From Flavobacteriia bacterium (GTDB lineage: Bacteria > Bacteroidota > Bacteroidia > Flavobacteriales_D > Crocinitomicaceae): a stretch of DNA of 64,000 nt. Positions 43,685 to 53,219 of the stretch are shown here, one piece after another (position 1 is the first letter of the stretch; every line of letters begins with the position of its first letter). Below the pieces are notes generated by a model, which was given only the letters and a program-made list of their open reading frames with translations, did not search any database and was not told the DNA's origin. Location: positions 1 through 64,000 of the forward strand of contig CANLGD010000003.1 in assembly GCA_947490145.1 (NCBI GenBank), in the 5' to 3' direction. The position numbers were made by a program, and so were the translations under genes.

Positions 43685-45658
43685 ATGAATTCAAAAATTT
43701 TATTTTTAACTTTATTAAGTTGCTCTCTTTCAACTGCATTTTTTGCTCAAAAGGATAAATTTTCTTGTGCAAATATTAAAGGGAAAAACTTTAATTTAAA
43801 AAGCAACACGCTTTCAGTAGCGCAAATTGCTGAAACAGAAAAATACGATGTCAATTTCTATTTTCTGGATTTAGCAATGAACAATACCTCAACTTTTATT
43901 TCTGGAACAGCTGAAATACATGGTTTTGCGAAAGAAAATTTAGATTCCGTTTGCTTTGAATTATTTAATTCTTACATAATTACAGGAATTCGATTGGAAA
44001 ATTTAATGGTTCCTTATTCTCGAAATTTAACAGCAATTAAAGTTCCTGTAAATTTATCTGCTGGTGAACATTTTATTATTTCTGTTACTTATTCTGGCAC
44101 AGCGCCAAATGCTACAACCAATCCTTTAGGAGGTGCCGGCATGACAAACGACAATTCTCCTTCTTGGGGAAATCAAGTTACTTGGTCTTTAAGTGAACCT
44201 TTTTCAGCATTTGAATGGTTTCCTTGTAAACAATCCTTAAAAGACAAAGCTGACAGCGTTTATGTAAATATTACTGTTCCCTCAACTTGCAAAGCAGGCT
44301 CGAACGGTTTATTGGTTCAAGAAGAAGATTTAGGAAATGGAACAACAAAATTTTACTGGAAACACCGCTACCCAATTGATTATTACTTAATTTCTGTTGC
44401 AGTTGCAGAATATGTTGATTACACAATTTTCGCAAATCCAGTTGGGGCAGCAAATCCAATTCCTGTTCAAAATTTCATTTATAACAATCCACAAACATTA
44501 CCAAATTTTCAAGCAGATATTGATGAAACGGTGGATTTTATTGAATTTTTCTCTGAGATTTTTGGTTTATATCCATTTCATACAGAAAAATATGGACATT
44601 GTATGGCACCACTTTCAGGAGGAATGGAACATCAAACCATGACAACGCAAGGATTTTTTGAGAAAACCTTAACAGCTCACGAATTGGCGCATCAATGGTG
44701 GGGCGATCATGTAACTTGCGCATCTTGGGCAGATATTTGGGTGAATGAAGGCTTTGCTTCATACGCAGAATATTTGATGTTGGAAGAAATGTATCCTGCT
44801 GAAAAGGCTGCTGATATGATGACGCGACACAACAACATTAAAAGTCAAATTGGAGGAAGTATTTGGGTTTTAGACAGTTTAGATGGAAATAGAATTTTTG
44901 ACGGAAGATTGACTTACGATAAAGGAGCAGCTTTTATACACACATTAAGATATGAAATTAACAATGATTCTCTTTTTCTTTTAGGTTTAAAAAATTTTCA
45001 GTCAAACTATGCTTATAGTTCAGCACTAGGAATTGATGTGCAACAAGCACTCGAAAATGTTACTGGTGAAGATTTATCAGACATTTTTGAACAATGGTAT
45101 TTTGGAGAAGGATTTCCAACGTATTCTGCTAAATGGAATGTAGTTGAAACTAATTTATACGTTAATATTAATCAAACGACTTCTATGCCAAATATCACTC
45201 CATTTTTCACAAATAATTTGGATTTAAAATTTCAAAGAACAGGTTTAAGTGACACAATTATACGGTTTGATATTCAAGGAATTAATAATAATTTTACTAT
45301 TCCAAATTTAGGTACAATTACGAATCTTAGTGCAATTGATCCATTGAATTGGATTGTGAATAATAACGGCACAATTGAACATGATTTGTCATTAGATTTT
45401 ACAGAAATTGCAAACTTAGAACAAGAAGAATTAATTTCACTTTCACCAAACCCAAGTTCCGATTTTGTAGAATTGAAATCAAAATCAACTGAAATTTTCA
45501 CCGTAAAAATTATTGACACAAAAGGAAAACTTTGTTTTGAAAAACAATTAAAAACAGGTGATAAAATCAATATTTCTGAATTTCAATCTGGACTGTATTT
45601 ATTTCAAATTGAATCAGAAAATGGAACTCAAATTTCTAGAAAAATTGTAAGACGTTAA
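43685..45658 (+). CDS. Secreted M1-family metallopeptidase with T9SS sorting tail
   Basis: A 657-aa aminopeptidase of the M1 family. Signal peptide MNSKILFLTLLSCSLSTAFFAQ (start at the inner ATG). The exopeptidase motif is SGGMEHQ (GxMEN-like; the final Asn is replaced by His), the zinc site LTAHELAHQWWGDH with the third ligand Glu in WVNEGFASYAEY. The last 80 residues form a type A sorting domain (LSPNPSSDFVEL...GLYLFQIESENG...RKIVRR), so it is exported across both membranes by the type IX system. Confidence 0.92.
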   Translation: MNSKILFLTLLSCSLSTAFFAQKDKFSCANIKGKNFNLKSNTLSVAQIAETEKYDVNFYFLDLAMNNTSTFISGTAEIHGFAKENLDSVCFELFNSYIITGIRLENLMVPYSRNLTAIKVPVNLSAGEHFIISVTYSGTAPNATTNPLGGAGMTNDNSPSWGNQVTWSLSEPFSAFEWFPCKQSLKDKADSVYVNITVPSTCKAGSNGLLVQEEDLGNGTTKFYWKHRYPIDYYLISVAVAEYVDYTIFANPVGAANPIPVQNFIYNNPQTLPNFQADIDETVDFIEFFSEIFGLYPFHTEKYGHCMAPLSGGMEHQTMTTQGFFEKTLTAHELAHQWWGDHVTCASWADIWVNEGFASYAEYLMLEEMYPAEKAADMMTRHNNIKSQIGGSIWVLDSLDGNRIFDGRLTYDKGAAFIHTLRYEINNDSLFLLGLKNFQSNYAYSSALGIDVQQALENVTGEDLSDIFEQWYFGEGFPTYSAKWNVVETNLYVNINQTTSMPNITPFFTNNLDLKFQRTGLSDTIIRFDIQGINNNFTIPNLGTITNLSAIDPLNWIVNNNGTIEHDLSLDFTEIANLEQEELISLSPNPSSDFVELKSKSTEIFTVKIIDTKGKLCFEKQLKTGDKINISEFQSGLYLFQIESENGTQISRKIVRR

Positions 45659-45672
45659 TCCAAAAATTAAAA

Positions 45673-46467
45673 ATGTCTCAACACACAAATTTAATAATTT
45701 TCGTTAATGGTTTTACGCATGGTTGCTCGCCATTCAGAGAATATTGGATGAAAAATTCGGCAAAAACGGATGAAGAAAAGAATGAATTCGTTAGTGCTGC
45801 AAACAATTATTTTAATGAAGAAAATCAGACTTTAGTAAATTTATTTATTGATGGTTCTTGTCGTAAAGGTTCAATTTTCAACTACATCGGCTTTACAACT
45901 GCGAGAAAAAGATTCAAATTAGGAAGAAATTTTGGAAAAGTATGGCTCGAAAAAATGCAATCCACCACGGCGGAGAGCAAAAAAATTGATTTAGAAAATT
46001 GCACATTAAATTTTGTAACTCACAGCATGGGAGGAGCTTATGGTGAAGGAATGATTTCATTTTTGTTGGAAAACAATTTAAAGGTCAACAAAGCAATTCA
46101 CCTTTCGACTGCGGATGCTTTTTACATAAAAGTAGTAAATTCAAGTGAAAAAGTCACTAGAATTCAGCTGGGAGTTGACAGAGACTGGACTATAAAACGA
46201 TACGCAGATCCATTTACACGTGGAGAAAAATTAATAATTCCAACAGTTGATTTTTATGCAGAAATCATTGCAGATCATCAACCTATGATTCCAAATGTGA
46301 GTCCCAAAGATCAGATTAAATACAATTATCACGCATGGACTAAATGGGACTTAAAGGTTTTTGAAGCGATTAAAACGCTGGAAACCATCCAGTCAAAAGA
46401 ATTAAAACCTAAAGATAATAGTGTAACAAAAAATGAATATCAGTTTAGATTTGTTAAAGTAGGCTGA
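45673..46467 (+). CDS. Alpha/beta-hydrolase-like protein, function unknown
   Basis: A 264-aa soluble protein without signal peptide. It starts with the strand LIIFVNGFTHGC, and has a nucleophile-elbow-like FVTHSMGGAYGEG near residue 118, as in lipase-type hydrolases, and DHQPMIPN and NYHAWTKWDLK later with candidate His. I do not recognise the exact family. Around residue 97 the DNA contains atccaccacggcggagag, similar to the intergenic palindromes at 17.5 and 20.8 kb. It follows the M1 peptidase by 14 bases. Confidence 0.65.
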   Translation: MSQHTNLIIFVNGFTHGCSPFREYWMKNSAKTDEEKNEFVSAANNYFNEENQTLVNLFIDGSCRKGSIFNYIGFTTARKRFKLGRNFGKVWLEKMQSTTAESKKIDLENCTLNFVTHSMGGAYGEGMISFLLENNLKVNKAIHLSTADAFYIKVVNSSEKVTRIQLGVDRDWTIKRYADPFTRGEKLIIPTVDFYAEIIADHQPMIPNVSPKDQIKYNYHAWTKWDLKVFEAIKTLETIQSKELKPKDNSVTKNEYQFRFVKVG

Positions 46468-46545
46468 AAATTAAAGTTTCAAGCCAAGTTTTGGTAATTT
46501 ATTTCTCAAAAAAAAAGCGTATATTCGCACCCCCATTTTTAAGAC

Positions 46546-48135
46546 ATGAAATACACAGAATCCATAGAGAAAAGAAGAACATTTGGTATTATTGCCCATC
46601 CAGATGCTGGAAAAACCACTTTAACTGAAAAATTATTGCTTTTTGGTGGTGCAATTCAAACTGCTGGAGCGGTAAAAAACAATAAAATAAAAAAAACTGC
46701 AACTTCCGATTTCATGGAAATTGAAAAACAACGTGGAATTTCTGTTGCAACTTCCGTTATGGCTTTTGAATATAGTGGGAAACAAGTTAATATACTAGAT
46801 ACTCCTGGACACAAGGATTTTGCAGAGGATACATACAGAACCTTAACCGCTGTTGATAGTGTAATCCTGGTAATAGATTGTGCAAATGGCGTTGAAACAC
46901 AAACGGAAAAATTGATGGAAGTTTGTCGCATGAGAAATACTCCAGTGATTATTTTCGTGAACAAAATGGACCGTGATGGTAAAGATGCTTTTACACTTTT
47001 AGACGAATTAGAAGACAAATTAGACCTTAAAGTTCGTCCTTTGACTTGGCCAATTGGAATGGGTGATTATTTCAAAGGAGTTTACAATATTTACGACCAA
47101 AAAATAAATCTTTTTCAAGCAAATAAAACAAAAATTTCGAAGGAAATCGTTTCACTTTCAGACATAAATTCTCCTGAATTAGACGAAATAATTGGAGAAA
47201 AGCCAGCAGCTGAATTGAGAGAAGATTTAGAAATGATTGAAGGAGTTTACGATTCTTTTGACCGTGAGGACTATTTATCAGGTGAGGTTGCACCAGTTTT
47301 CTTTGGTTCGGCTGTAAATAACTTCGGTATTCAAGAATTATTAGACACTTTCATCCGCATTTCCCCATCTCCTCGGGGAAGAGAATCAGATGCACGATTC
47401 ATTAATCCCTCAGACGATAAATTTTCAGGCTTTGTATTTAAAATTCACGCGAATTTGGATCCAAAACACAGGGATAGAATTGCTTTTTTAAGAATCGTTT
47501 CAGGAAGATTTGAACGAAATACTTTTTATTCGCATATCAGATTAAATAAAAAATTCAAATTCCCAAATCCAACTTCTTTTATGGCGCAAGATAAAAGCGT
47601 GATTGATGAAGCATTTCCGGGTGATGTAATTGGACTTTATGATACCGGAAATTTTAAAATTGGAGATACTTTGACAGAAGGAGAAAGATTCATGTACAAA
47701 GGAATACCAAGTTTTTCACCAGAAATTTTCCAAGAATTAGAGAATTTAGATCCGCTGAAATCAAAACAACTGGAAAAAGGAATTCGCCAATTAACAGACG
47801 AAGGAGTTGCTCAAATGTTTATTCAACAGCCCGGAAATAGAAAAATTGTTGGAACAGTTGGGCAATTGCAATTTGAAGTTATTGCACATCGTTTGGAGCA
47901 TGAATACGGAGCTTCTTGTCGTTTTGTGCCAAGAAATTATCACAAAGCATGTTGGATTACAACCGATAACGATGATAAATTAAAACAATTTCTAAACGCA
48001 AAAACTGGAAATATTGCAAAAGATAAAGATGATAATTATGTGTTTTTAGCTGAAACAACTTTTTTATTACAAATGGCTGAACAAGATTACCCAGAAATTA
48101 CATTTCATAAAACTTCTGATTTTAAATTGGACTAG
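46546..48135 (+). CDS. prfC: Peptide chain release factor 3
   Basis: A 529-aa GTPase that removes RF1/RF2 from the ribosome after termination. G1 is [12 protein letters not shown], the effector loop [12 protein letters not shown]3 [17 protein letters not shown]4 NKMDRD. The C-terminal RF3 domain runs to [11 protein letters not shown]. Length and order match E. coli RF3. A near-consensus TATATTCG element lies 35 bases upstream. Confidence 0.96.
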   Translation: MKYTESIEKRRTFGIIAHPDAGKTTLTEKLLLFGGAIQTAGAVKNNKIKKTATSDFMEIEKQRGISVATSVMAFEYSGKQVNILDTPGHKDFAEDTYRTLTAVDSVILVIDCANGVETQTEKLMEVCRMRNTPVIIFVNKMDRDGKDAFTLLDELEDKLDLKVRPLTWPIGMGDYFKGVYNIYDQKINLFQANKTKISKEIVSLSDINSPELDEIIGEKPAAELREDLEMIEGVYDSFDREDYLSGEVAPVFFGSAVNNFGIQELLDTFIRISPSPRGRESDARFINPSDDKFSGFVFKIHANLDPKHRDRIAFLRIVSGRFERNTFYSHIRLNKKFKFPNPTSFMAQDKSVIDEAFPGDVIGLYDTGNFKIGDTLTEGERFMYKGIPSFSPEIFQELENLDPLKSKQLEKGIRQLTDEGVAQMFIQQPGNRKIVGTVGQLQFEVIAHRLEHEYGASCRFVPRNYHKACWITTDNDDKLKQFLNAKTGNIAKDKDDNYVFLAETTFLLQMAEQDYPEITFHKTSDFKLD

Positions 48136-48141
48136 AATTAA

Positions 48142-48375
48142 ATGCAAACTCCCAATGTCTTAGAGCAACAAGAAATATCCGCAAAACAGATTTCTGAAAT
48201 AAATTCCTTGTGGAAAGAAAAATATCCTTCAAACCTGAAAAATCGGTCTTTAATTTTTCTTGAAGAAACAAAAAATTACCTCACTCCTATTCCATTTTAT
48301 GTCAAACAAGGATTTGAAATTTTGACAGAACTAAGATTGGAAACTCTAATTATTTCTTGCGAAAACATAAAATAG
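48142..48375 (+). pseudogene. Internally deleted GNAT-like acetyltransferase, short ORF
   Basis: A 77-codon ORF starting 6 bases after prfC. The first half (ISEINSLWKEKYPSNLKNRS) resembles the N-terminus and the second half (PIPFYVKQGFEILTELRLET) the C-terminal FYxKxGFEI strand of GNAT acetyltransferases. The acetyl-CoA-binding core normally found between them (about 70-90 residues) is missing. I infer an in-frame internal deletion. It may still be translated as a small protein; an unrelated short gene is the alternative. Confidence 0.45.
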
Positions 48376-48473
48376 AAAAAGTAATCTCGAAAAGTCAAAA
48401 AAAAATAAATTCAAACACTATTTTTTGATAATTTTCGGTATATTTTCCTTAATTTCGCAGAAAATATATAAAA

Positions 48474-51371
48474 ATGAAACAAGCTTTTTTCTCTTTTTTA
48501 ATACCTTTTTCCGCATCGGTTTTCTTTTCAATTTTCACATTTGCACAAGAAAAAGCGGAAGATCCCCTAAATGTTATCCAATATAAATTGAACAATGGAT
48601 TAACTGTGATGTTAACTGAAAATCATAATTCTCCCCAAATTTTTGGTGTAATTGCAGTGAAAGCTGGTGGGAAAAATGACCCAAAAGAAGCCACAGGAAT
48701 GGCGCATTACCTGGAACACATGTTATTTAAAGGTACACAAGATCTGGGAACTTGGGATTATGACCAAGAACAAGTTCACTTAAAAAATATCGAATTACTA
48801 TATGAGGATTTAGGGAAAGCCACTGACGAAGTAAAAAGATCTGAGATTCAAAAAAAAATCAATGACGAAGCTATATTAGCGGGAAGATATGCCATTCCAA
48901 ATGAAATGGATCGCATGATTTCTGAAATTGGTGGAACAAATGTCAATGCCTTTACAACAGAGGATTTTACAGCTTATCACAATGAATTCCCAGCAAATAA
49001 ATTAGAACATTGGTTAAAAGTATACGATCACCGTTTTGAAAAACCGGTATTTAGGCTATTTCAATCTGAATTAGAAACTGTTTACGAAGAAAAAAATCGT
49101 GCTATGGATTCTCCTTTTTCAGAAGTTCTTGACCAATTCAACAAAAATTTCTGGAAAAACCATCCTTACGGACAACAACCAATTATTGGACATACGGAAC
49201 ATTTAAAAAATCCATCTTTGCAAAAAATGTATGAATACTTCAATACATATTATGTAGCAAACAATATGGTTTTAGCACTTTCGGGAGATTTTAACACCGA
49301 TGAAACGATTAAATTAATAGAGAAATATTTTTCAGATTGGAGAACGGGCGAAATTCCAGTTTTTCCAACATATGAAGAAAAAGATTTTGTAGGAAAAGAA
49401 AGCTTGGAAATAAAAGCGACTCCGGTAAAGGCGCTTTTGAGAGGATATCGTTCACCTAAAAACAATCATCCAGACCAAAAGAAAATGCAATTAGCAAACT
49501 ATATGCTTTCAAACAGCGAAGGATCAGGACTTTTAGATAATTTGGCTACCCAAGGAAAATTAACTTATTCGGGAATTATTCCTTTGGAATACAACGATTA
49601 TAGCGCGTCTGTTATATTTGCTGTTCCAAAAATTGTTGGACAAAGCTTTGAAGAAGCAGATGTTTTAGTGGATGATCAATTAAATTTAATTAAAACTGGA
49701 GCATTTGAAACTGCATTTTTTGACGGAGCTAAAACTTCATTTATAAAAGATTTTCAGCGTCAACTGGAAAACAATGAGGCTCGCTCTTTAATGTTAATAA
49801 CAGCTTTTACATCAAATATTTCTTGGAATGAATATTTGAAAAATTACATTGAATTATCAAACATTACAAAAGAAGATGTCATGCAAATCGCAAATAAATA
49901 TTATGGTGAAAATTATTTTGCTTTGTATTCTAAAATGGGTAGTCCCAAAAAGGATAAACTAACGAAGCCCAAATTTGAGGCTGTAATTCCGGAGGATGGA
50001 AAAGTATCTGAATTTGCAAAAAAATGGCGTCAAACTGAAACAATTGGAATGGAGCCAAAATTTGTTGACTTTAAAAATGACATTCAAACTTCAAATTTAG
50101 GTGATTTCCTTACGTTAAAAACAGTTAAAAATCCCTTTAATGAAATCTTTAATTTGAATTTTTCTTGGGGAATTGGAACAGATTACGATTCAATATTATT
50201 TTACCTTCCATCCTATTTGAATAAATTAGGAACACAAAACAAAACTGCCTCAGATTTTAAAAAATCGCTATTTGAAATAGGCGCAGCAATGAATTTTAGT
50301 TCTTCAGAGAATAAATTAACGCTTTCTGTTGAAGGAATTGATTCCAGATTCAATGAAACGATTCAACTTGTTAATGAATTTTTAAACGAATATAAAGCTG
50401 ATGCAAAAGCAATAAAAAACATAGCAAATGACATAAAATCTGACCGTGAATTTAGCAATAAAGACTTGAATAATTTACTTTCTGCAGTTCAACAATATGC
50501 CTTATATGGAATTAATTCTAAATTTTTAAGAGAATTTACTCAAAAAAATATTGAAAAAATTACTCCTGAAAATTTCGAAACGAGTTTTAAAAATGGATTA
50601 AACCACCAATTAGAAATTAAATACATAGGTCAGTTAAACACTGAATTAGTTGCAAAACATTTAACTGAACTTTCAGTTTTAAATTTGGCCAATAAAAAAG
50701 CATTAGCAAAACAACCAAGAAAAAGAAATGGATTTGAATCAGCAAAAGTTTATTTCCTAGATGATAAAAAAGCTGTTCAATCTCAAATCATGTTTTTAAT
50801 TGAAGGAAATCCGATGAATATAGATATGGCTGGAGATCAAATGGCATTCAATCAGTATTTCGGTGGAGATATGTCATCCTTGGTTTTTCAAGAAATTAGA
50901 GAGTTTCGCTCTTTAGCTTATTCAACATCAGCGCAGTATGTTTTGGCAGACAAACCAAATTTAAACAATTATTTTTATGGATACGTTGGTTGTCAAGGCG
51001 ATAAAACTCCAGAAGCAATCTCCGTAATGAATGATTTGATTCAAAAAATGCCAATCAAAAAAGAGAGAGAAGATGGAATTCGATCTGCCTTAATTTCCAA
51101 TGCAAAAACCAACAAACCAAGTTTTAGAAACTTAATTGAAACTGTAGAAAAATGGCAAGAAATGGGTTACACACAAGATCCAAACATTCAGTTAATTCCA
51201 TATTATACAGATATTTCATTTAATAATATTCAAAATTTTTATGAAAAAGAAATTAAAGGTAAAACACTTCAAATTATCGTTGTTGGAAATTCAAAAAAGT
51301 TTGATAAAAATGAATTGAAAAAGTATGGAACTTTAATTGAAGTTAAAACGAAACAAATTGTGAGGAATTAA
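48474..51371 (+). CDS. Secreted M16-family metallopeptidase (two-domain)
   Basis: A 965-aa insulinase-type peptidase with signal peptide (cut after FTFAQ). The inverted zinc motif is MAHYLEHMLFKGT (HxxEH), and the third ligand Glu lies in ETVYEEKNRAMD. Between them is an insert of about 60 residues (LKNIELLYEDLGKATDEVK) usual in large M16 proteins. The second half is the inactive M16 repeat that closes the chamber. It should act in the periplasm on peptides. A weak TAATTTCG promoter element lies 30 bases before the ATG. Confidence 0.9.
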   Translation: MKQAFFSFLIPFSASVFFSIFTFAQEKAEDPLNVIQYKLNNGLTVMLTENHNSPQIFGVIAVKAGGKNDPKEATGMAHYLEHMLFKGTQDLGTWDYDQEQVHLKNIELLYEDLGKATDEVKRSEIQKKINDEAILAGRYAIPNEMDRMISEIGGTNVNAFTTEDFTAYHNEFPANKLEHWLKVYDHRFEKPVFRLFQSELETVYEEKNRAMDSPFSEVLDQFNKNFWKNHPYGQQPIIGHTEHLKNPSLQKMYEYFNTYYVANNMVLALSGDFNTDETIKLIEKYFSDWRTGEIPVFPTYEEKDFVGKESLEIKATPVKALLRGYRSPKNNHPDQKKMQLANYMLSNSEGSGLLDNLATQGKLTYSGIIPLEYNDYSASVIFAVPKIVGQSFEEADVLVDDQLNLIKTGAFETAFFDGAKTSFIKDFQRQLENNEARSLMLITAFTSNISWNEYLKNYIELSNITKEDVMQIANKYYGENYFALYSKMGSPKKDKLTKPKFEAVIPEDGKVSEFAKKWRQTETIGMEPKFVDFKNDIQTSNLGDFLTLKTVKNPFNEIFNLNFSWGIGTDYDSILFYLPSYLNKLGTQNKTASDFKKSLFEIGAAMNFSSSENKLTLSVEGIDSRFNETIQLVNEFLNEYKADAKAIKNIANDIKSDREFSNKDLNNLLSAVQQYALYGINSKFLREFTQKNIEKITPENFETSFKNGLNHQLEIKYIGQLNTELVAKHLTELSVLNLANKKALAKQPRKRNGFESAKVYFLDDKKAVQSQIMFLIEGNPMNIDMAGDQMAFNQYFGGDMSSLVFQEIREFRSLAYSTSAQYVLADKPNLNNYFYGYVGCQGDKTPEAISVMNDLIQKMPIKKEREDGIRSALISNAKTNKPSFRNLIETVEKWQEMGYTQDPNIQLIPYYTDISFNNIQNFYEKEIKGKTLQIIVVGNSKKFDKNELKKYGTLIEVKTKQIVRN

Positions 51372-51388
51372 AAATTATAATCAAAAAA

Positions 51389-51521
51389 TTGACTAAAGAC
51401 TAAAAAATTCAAAAGTCAAGACTTATTTAACTTTGTAAAAAAAATCTTTTATCAAATCAGAATAAAGTCTCGACTTCTGGGTCTTAAAGTTCTAAAGTCT
51501 AGTAGTCCTAAGTCTCTAAAA
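51389..51521. repeat. Inverted repeat with AAGTCAAGACTT core, 2nd copy
   Basis: Left arm GACTAAAGAC...AAAAGTCAAGACTTATTT; right arm AATAAAGTCTCGACTTCTGG...TCCTAAGTCTCTAAA. The core is shared with the element at 14.4 kb. It ends one base before the YqgE start codon, so the mRNA leader of that gene would begin in it or run through it. Confidence 0.7.
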
Positions 51522-51522
51522 T

Positions 51523-52113
51523 ATGTCCGATAAAATTCCCGATATCGCTTTTACCAATGAAATTTCACCAAAAAAAGGAAGAATTTTACTTTCTGATCCA
51601 TTTTTAGGTGATGAATATTTCGAACGTTCTGTGGTTTATATTTGTGAACATTCAAAAGATGGAAGTTTCGGCTTCGTGTTAAATCATTATGTTGATATAA
51701 ATTTAAAGCAATTAAATGAAAACTTCCCATATATTGATATCAAAATGAGTATTGGCGGTCCAGTAGAAACTGAAACAATGTATTTCATGCATGCCTTAGG
51801 CGAAGAACTAAATGACAGTTTAGAAATTGGACATGGAATTTACATTGGCGGAGATTTGAAACAATTATATTCTGCCATCAAGAAAGAAAACATTAAAAAT
51901 CAAAAAATTCGTTTTTTTTTAGGTTATTCTGGTTGGTCAGCAGGACAATTAAAAGCTGAAATCAAGGAAAATGCATGGGTGGTTACCGAAATTGATTCTC
52001 ATGAAGAAATAATGAATACAACAGAAGAAAATTTATGGAAATATTTCATGAATAAATTAGGTCCAAAATATAAACTAATGACCGATTTCCCAATTGATCC
52101 AAGTGAAAATTAA
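51523..52113 (+). CDS. YqgE/AlgH-family protein
   Basis: A 196-aa cytoplasmic protein with the family marks KGRILLSDPFLGDEYFERSVVYICEHS, GSFGFVLNH, and MSIGGPVETETMYFMH, and the C-terminal FLGYSGWSAGQLKAEI. Length is normal for the family. The molecular role is not known; in some bacteria it was linked to regulation of alginate genes. Confidence 0.93.
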   Translation: MSDKIPDIAFTNEISPKKGRILLSDPFLGDEYFERSVVYICEHSKDGSFGFVLNHYVDINLKQLNENFPYIDIKMSIGGPVETETMYFMHALGEELNDSLEIGHGIYIGGDLKQLYSAIKKENIKNQKIRFFLGYSGWSAGQLKAEIKENAWVVTEIDSHEEIMNTTEENLWKYFMNKLGPKYKLMTDFPIDPSEN

Positions 52114-52323
52114 AATATTAGAATTAAAGAAAAACAAGTAAAATAGCTTTCATAGCTTTTGGAAATCTTGTATTATCCATTTTAAATGGAATAATTAATA
52201 AAATTCGTTATTTGAAAAAAAAAGGACATTTTCGAAACGAAAAATTCACTATATTTTCCCACTATTTTATAAATTCTAATTAGCTAAAAAAATATGTAGT
52301 TAGCCTACAATTGAAAGCTAACT

Positions 52324-52971
52324 TTATTTTAGATCATTGATATACCTGTGCGAACCATCACAATTCGGCATTTTTTTTGATAATCCACAAACGCAGTCAT
52401 TAAAACCAAATCCTTTGAGAATTCTCTCAGTATATTTTTCAACTCTAGTTTCTCTGGTTTTTGCTTGACTTGCTCCATTAAAAAAAAGTAAGTAACCCTT
52501 TTGTCTTCCTGGTGTCAATTTTTCAAAAGCCATTTTCAACGCTGCATTTTCATTTAATTTTTGTTGAAATTCTTCAGGAACCGGAAAATCTTCTGTCTTT
52601 TTGTATTCGATTTTAATTCCAGTTTTTTCAACTTCAATGGCTTCAAAAATATATTCCTTTAACACAGATTTCAACTCATACATATTAACTGCATTTGTGA
52701 AGCGAATCTGACGCCCCGACTGAACATTTTCGGTTTGTTGAATTAAAATTCCGTTAATATCGCTGAGCAAAGAACCGTGCATGAATAAAAGTGCAAAATA
52801 TTCTTTAAATCCATGAATTAAAACAATATTTTTACCCTTAAAAGTATAAGTTGGAACTCCCCATTTTAATTCCTCCGTCAAGCCACATTCCAAAACAATT
52901 AAGCGCAATTGCTCCAATTCTTCCTGCCATTTTTGCGCTTTACTGAAAAATTCATCAACTTTTGGATTCAT
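52324..52971 (-). CDS. DUF1801/YdeI-like protein with C-terminal CDGSH iron-sulfur motif
   Basis: A 215-aa protein. Residues 1-120 form a DUF1801 domain (WGVPTYTFKGKNIVLIHGFKEYF); residues about 125-185 fit the YdeI/OmpD-associated tail (LTPGRQKGYLLFFNGA; RVEKYTERILKGFG). Residues 193-208 read CVCGLSKKMPNCDGSH, an exact match to the CDGSH pattern C-x-C-x2-S-x3-P-x-C-D-G-S-H that binds a 2Fe-2S cluster. The fusion points to a redox or cluster-linked role, which is inference. It seems monocistronic. Confidence 0.85.
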   Translation of the reverse strand: MNPKVDEFFSKAQKWQEELEQLRLIVLECGLTEELKWGVPTYTFKGKNIVLIHGFKEYFALLFMHGSLLSDINGILIQQTENVQSGRQIRFTNAVNMYELKSVLKEYIFEAIEVEKTGIKIEYKKTEDFPVPEEFQQKLNENAALKMAFEKLTPGRQKGYLLFFNGASQAKTRETRVEKYTERILKGFGFNDCVCGLSKKMPNCDGSHRYINDLK

Positions 52972-53219
52972 ATTTTAAGTGTGTGTGTTTTTGAAAACAA
53001 AGTTAATCTATATTTGAGGACAATTAAAAAAATTAATATTACAAAAAGTAGAAGTAAAAATAACTTAATCAAAAATTAACTTTGATTTAATAGTCAATTT
53101 TTAATTAATATATTGATTGTCAATACTTTTTTATAACACAAGAAGAATTAAAGGAAGATAAATTCAACCATTTTATTTTTACTTTTTTCTTCCTTTTTTT
53201 GTTTTTTTTAAAAAGTAAA

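Noticed and set aside
46656-47018. 120-aa minus-strand ORF inside prfC
   Set aside because: Antisense shadow of the GTPase domain of RF3.
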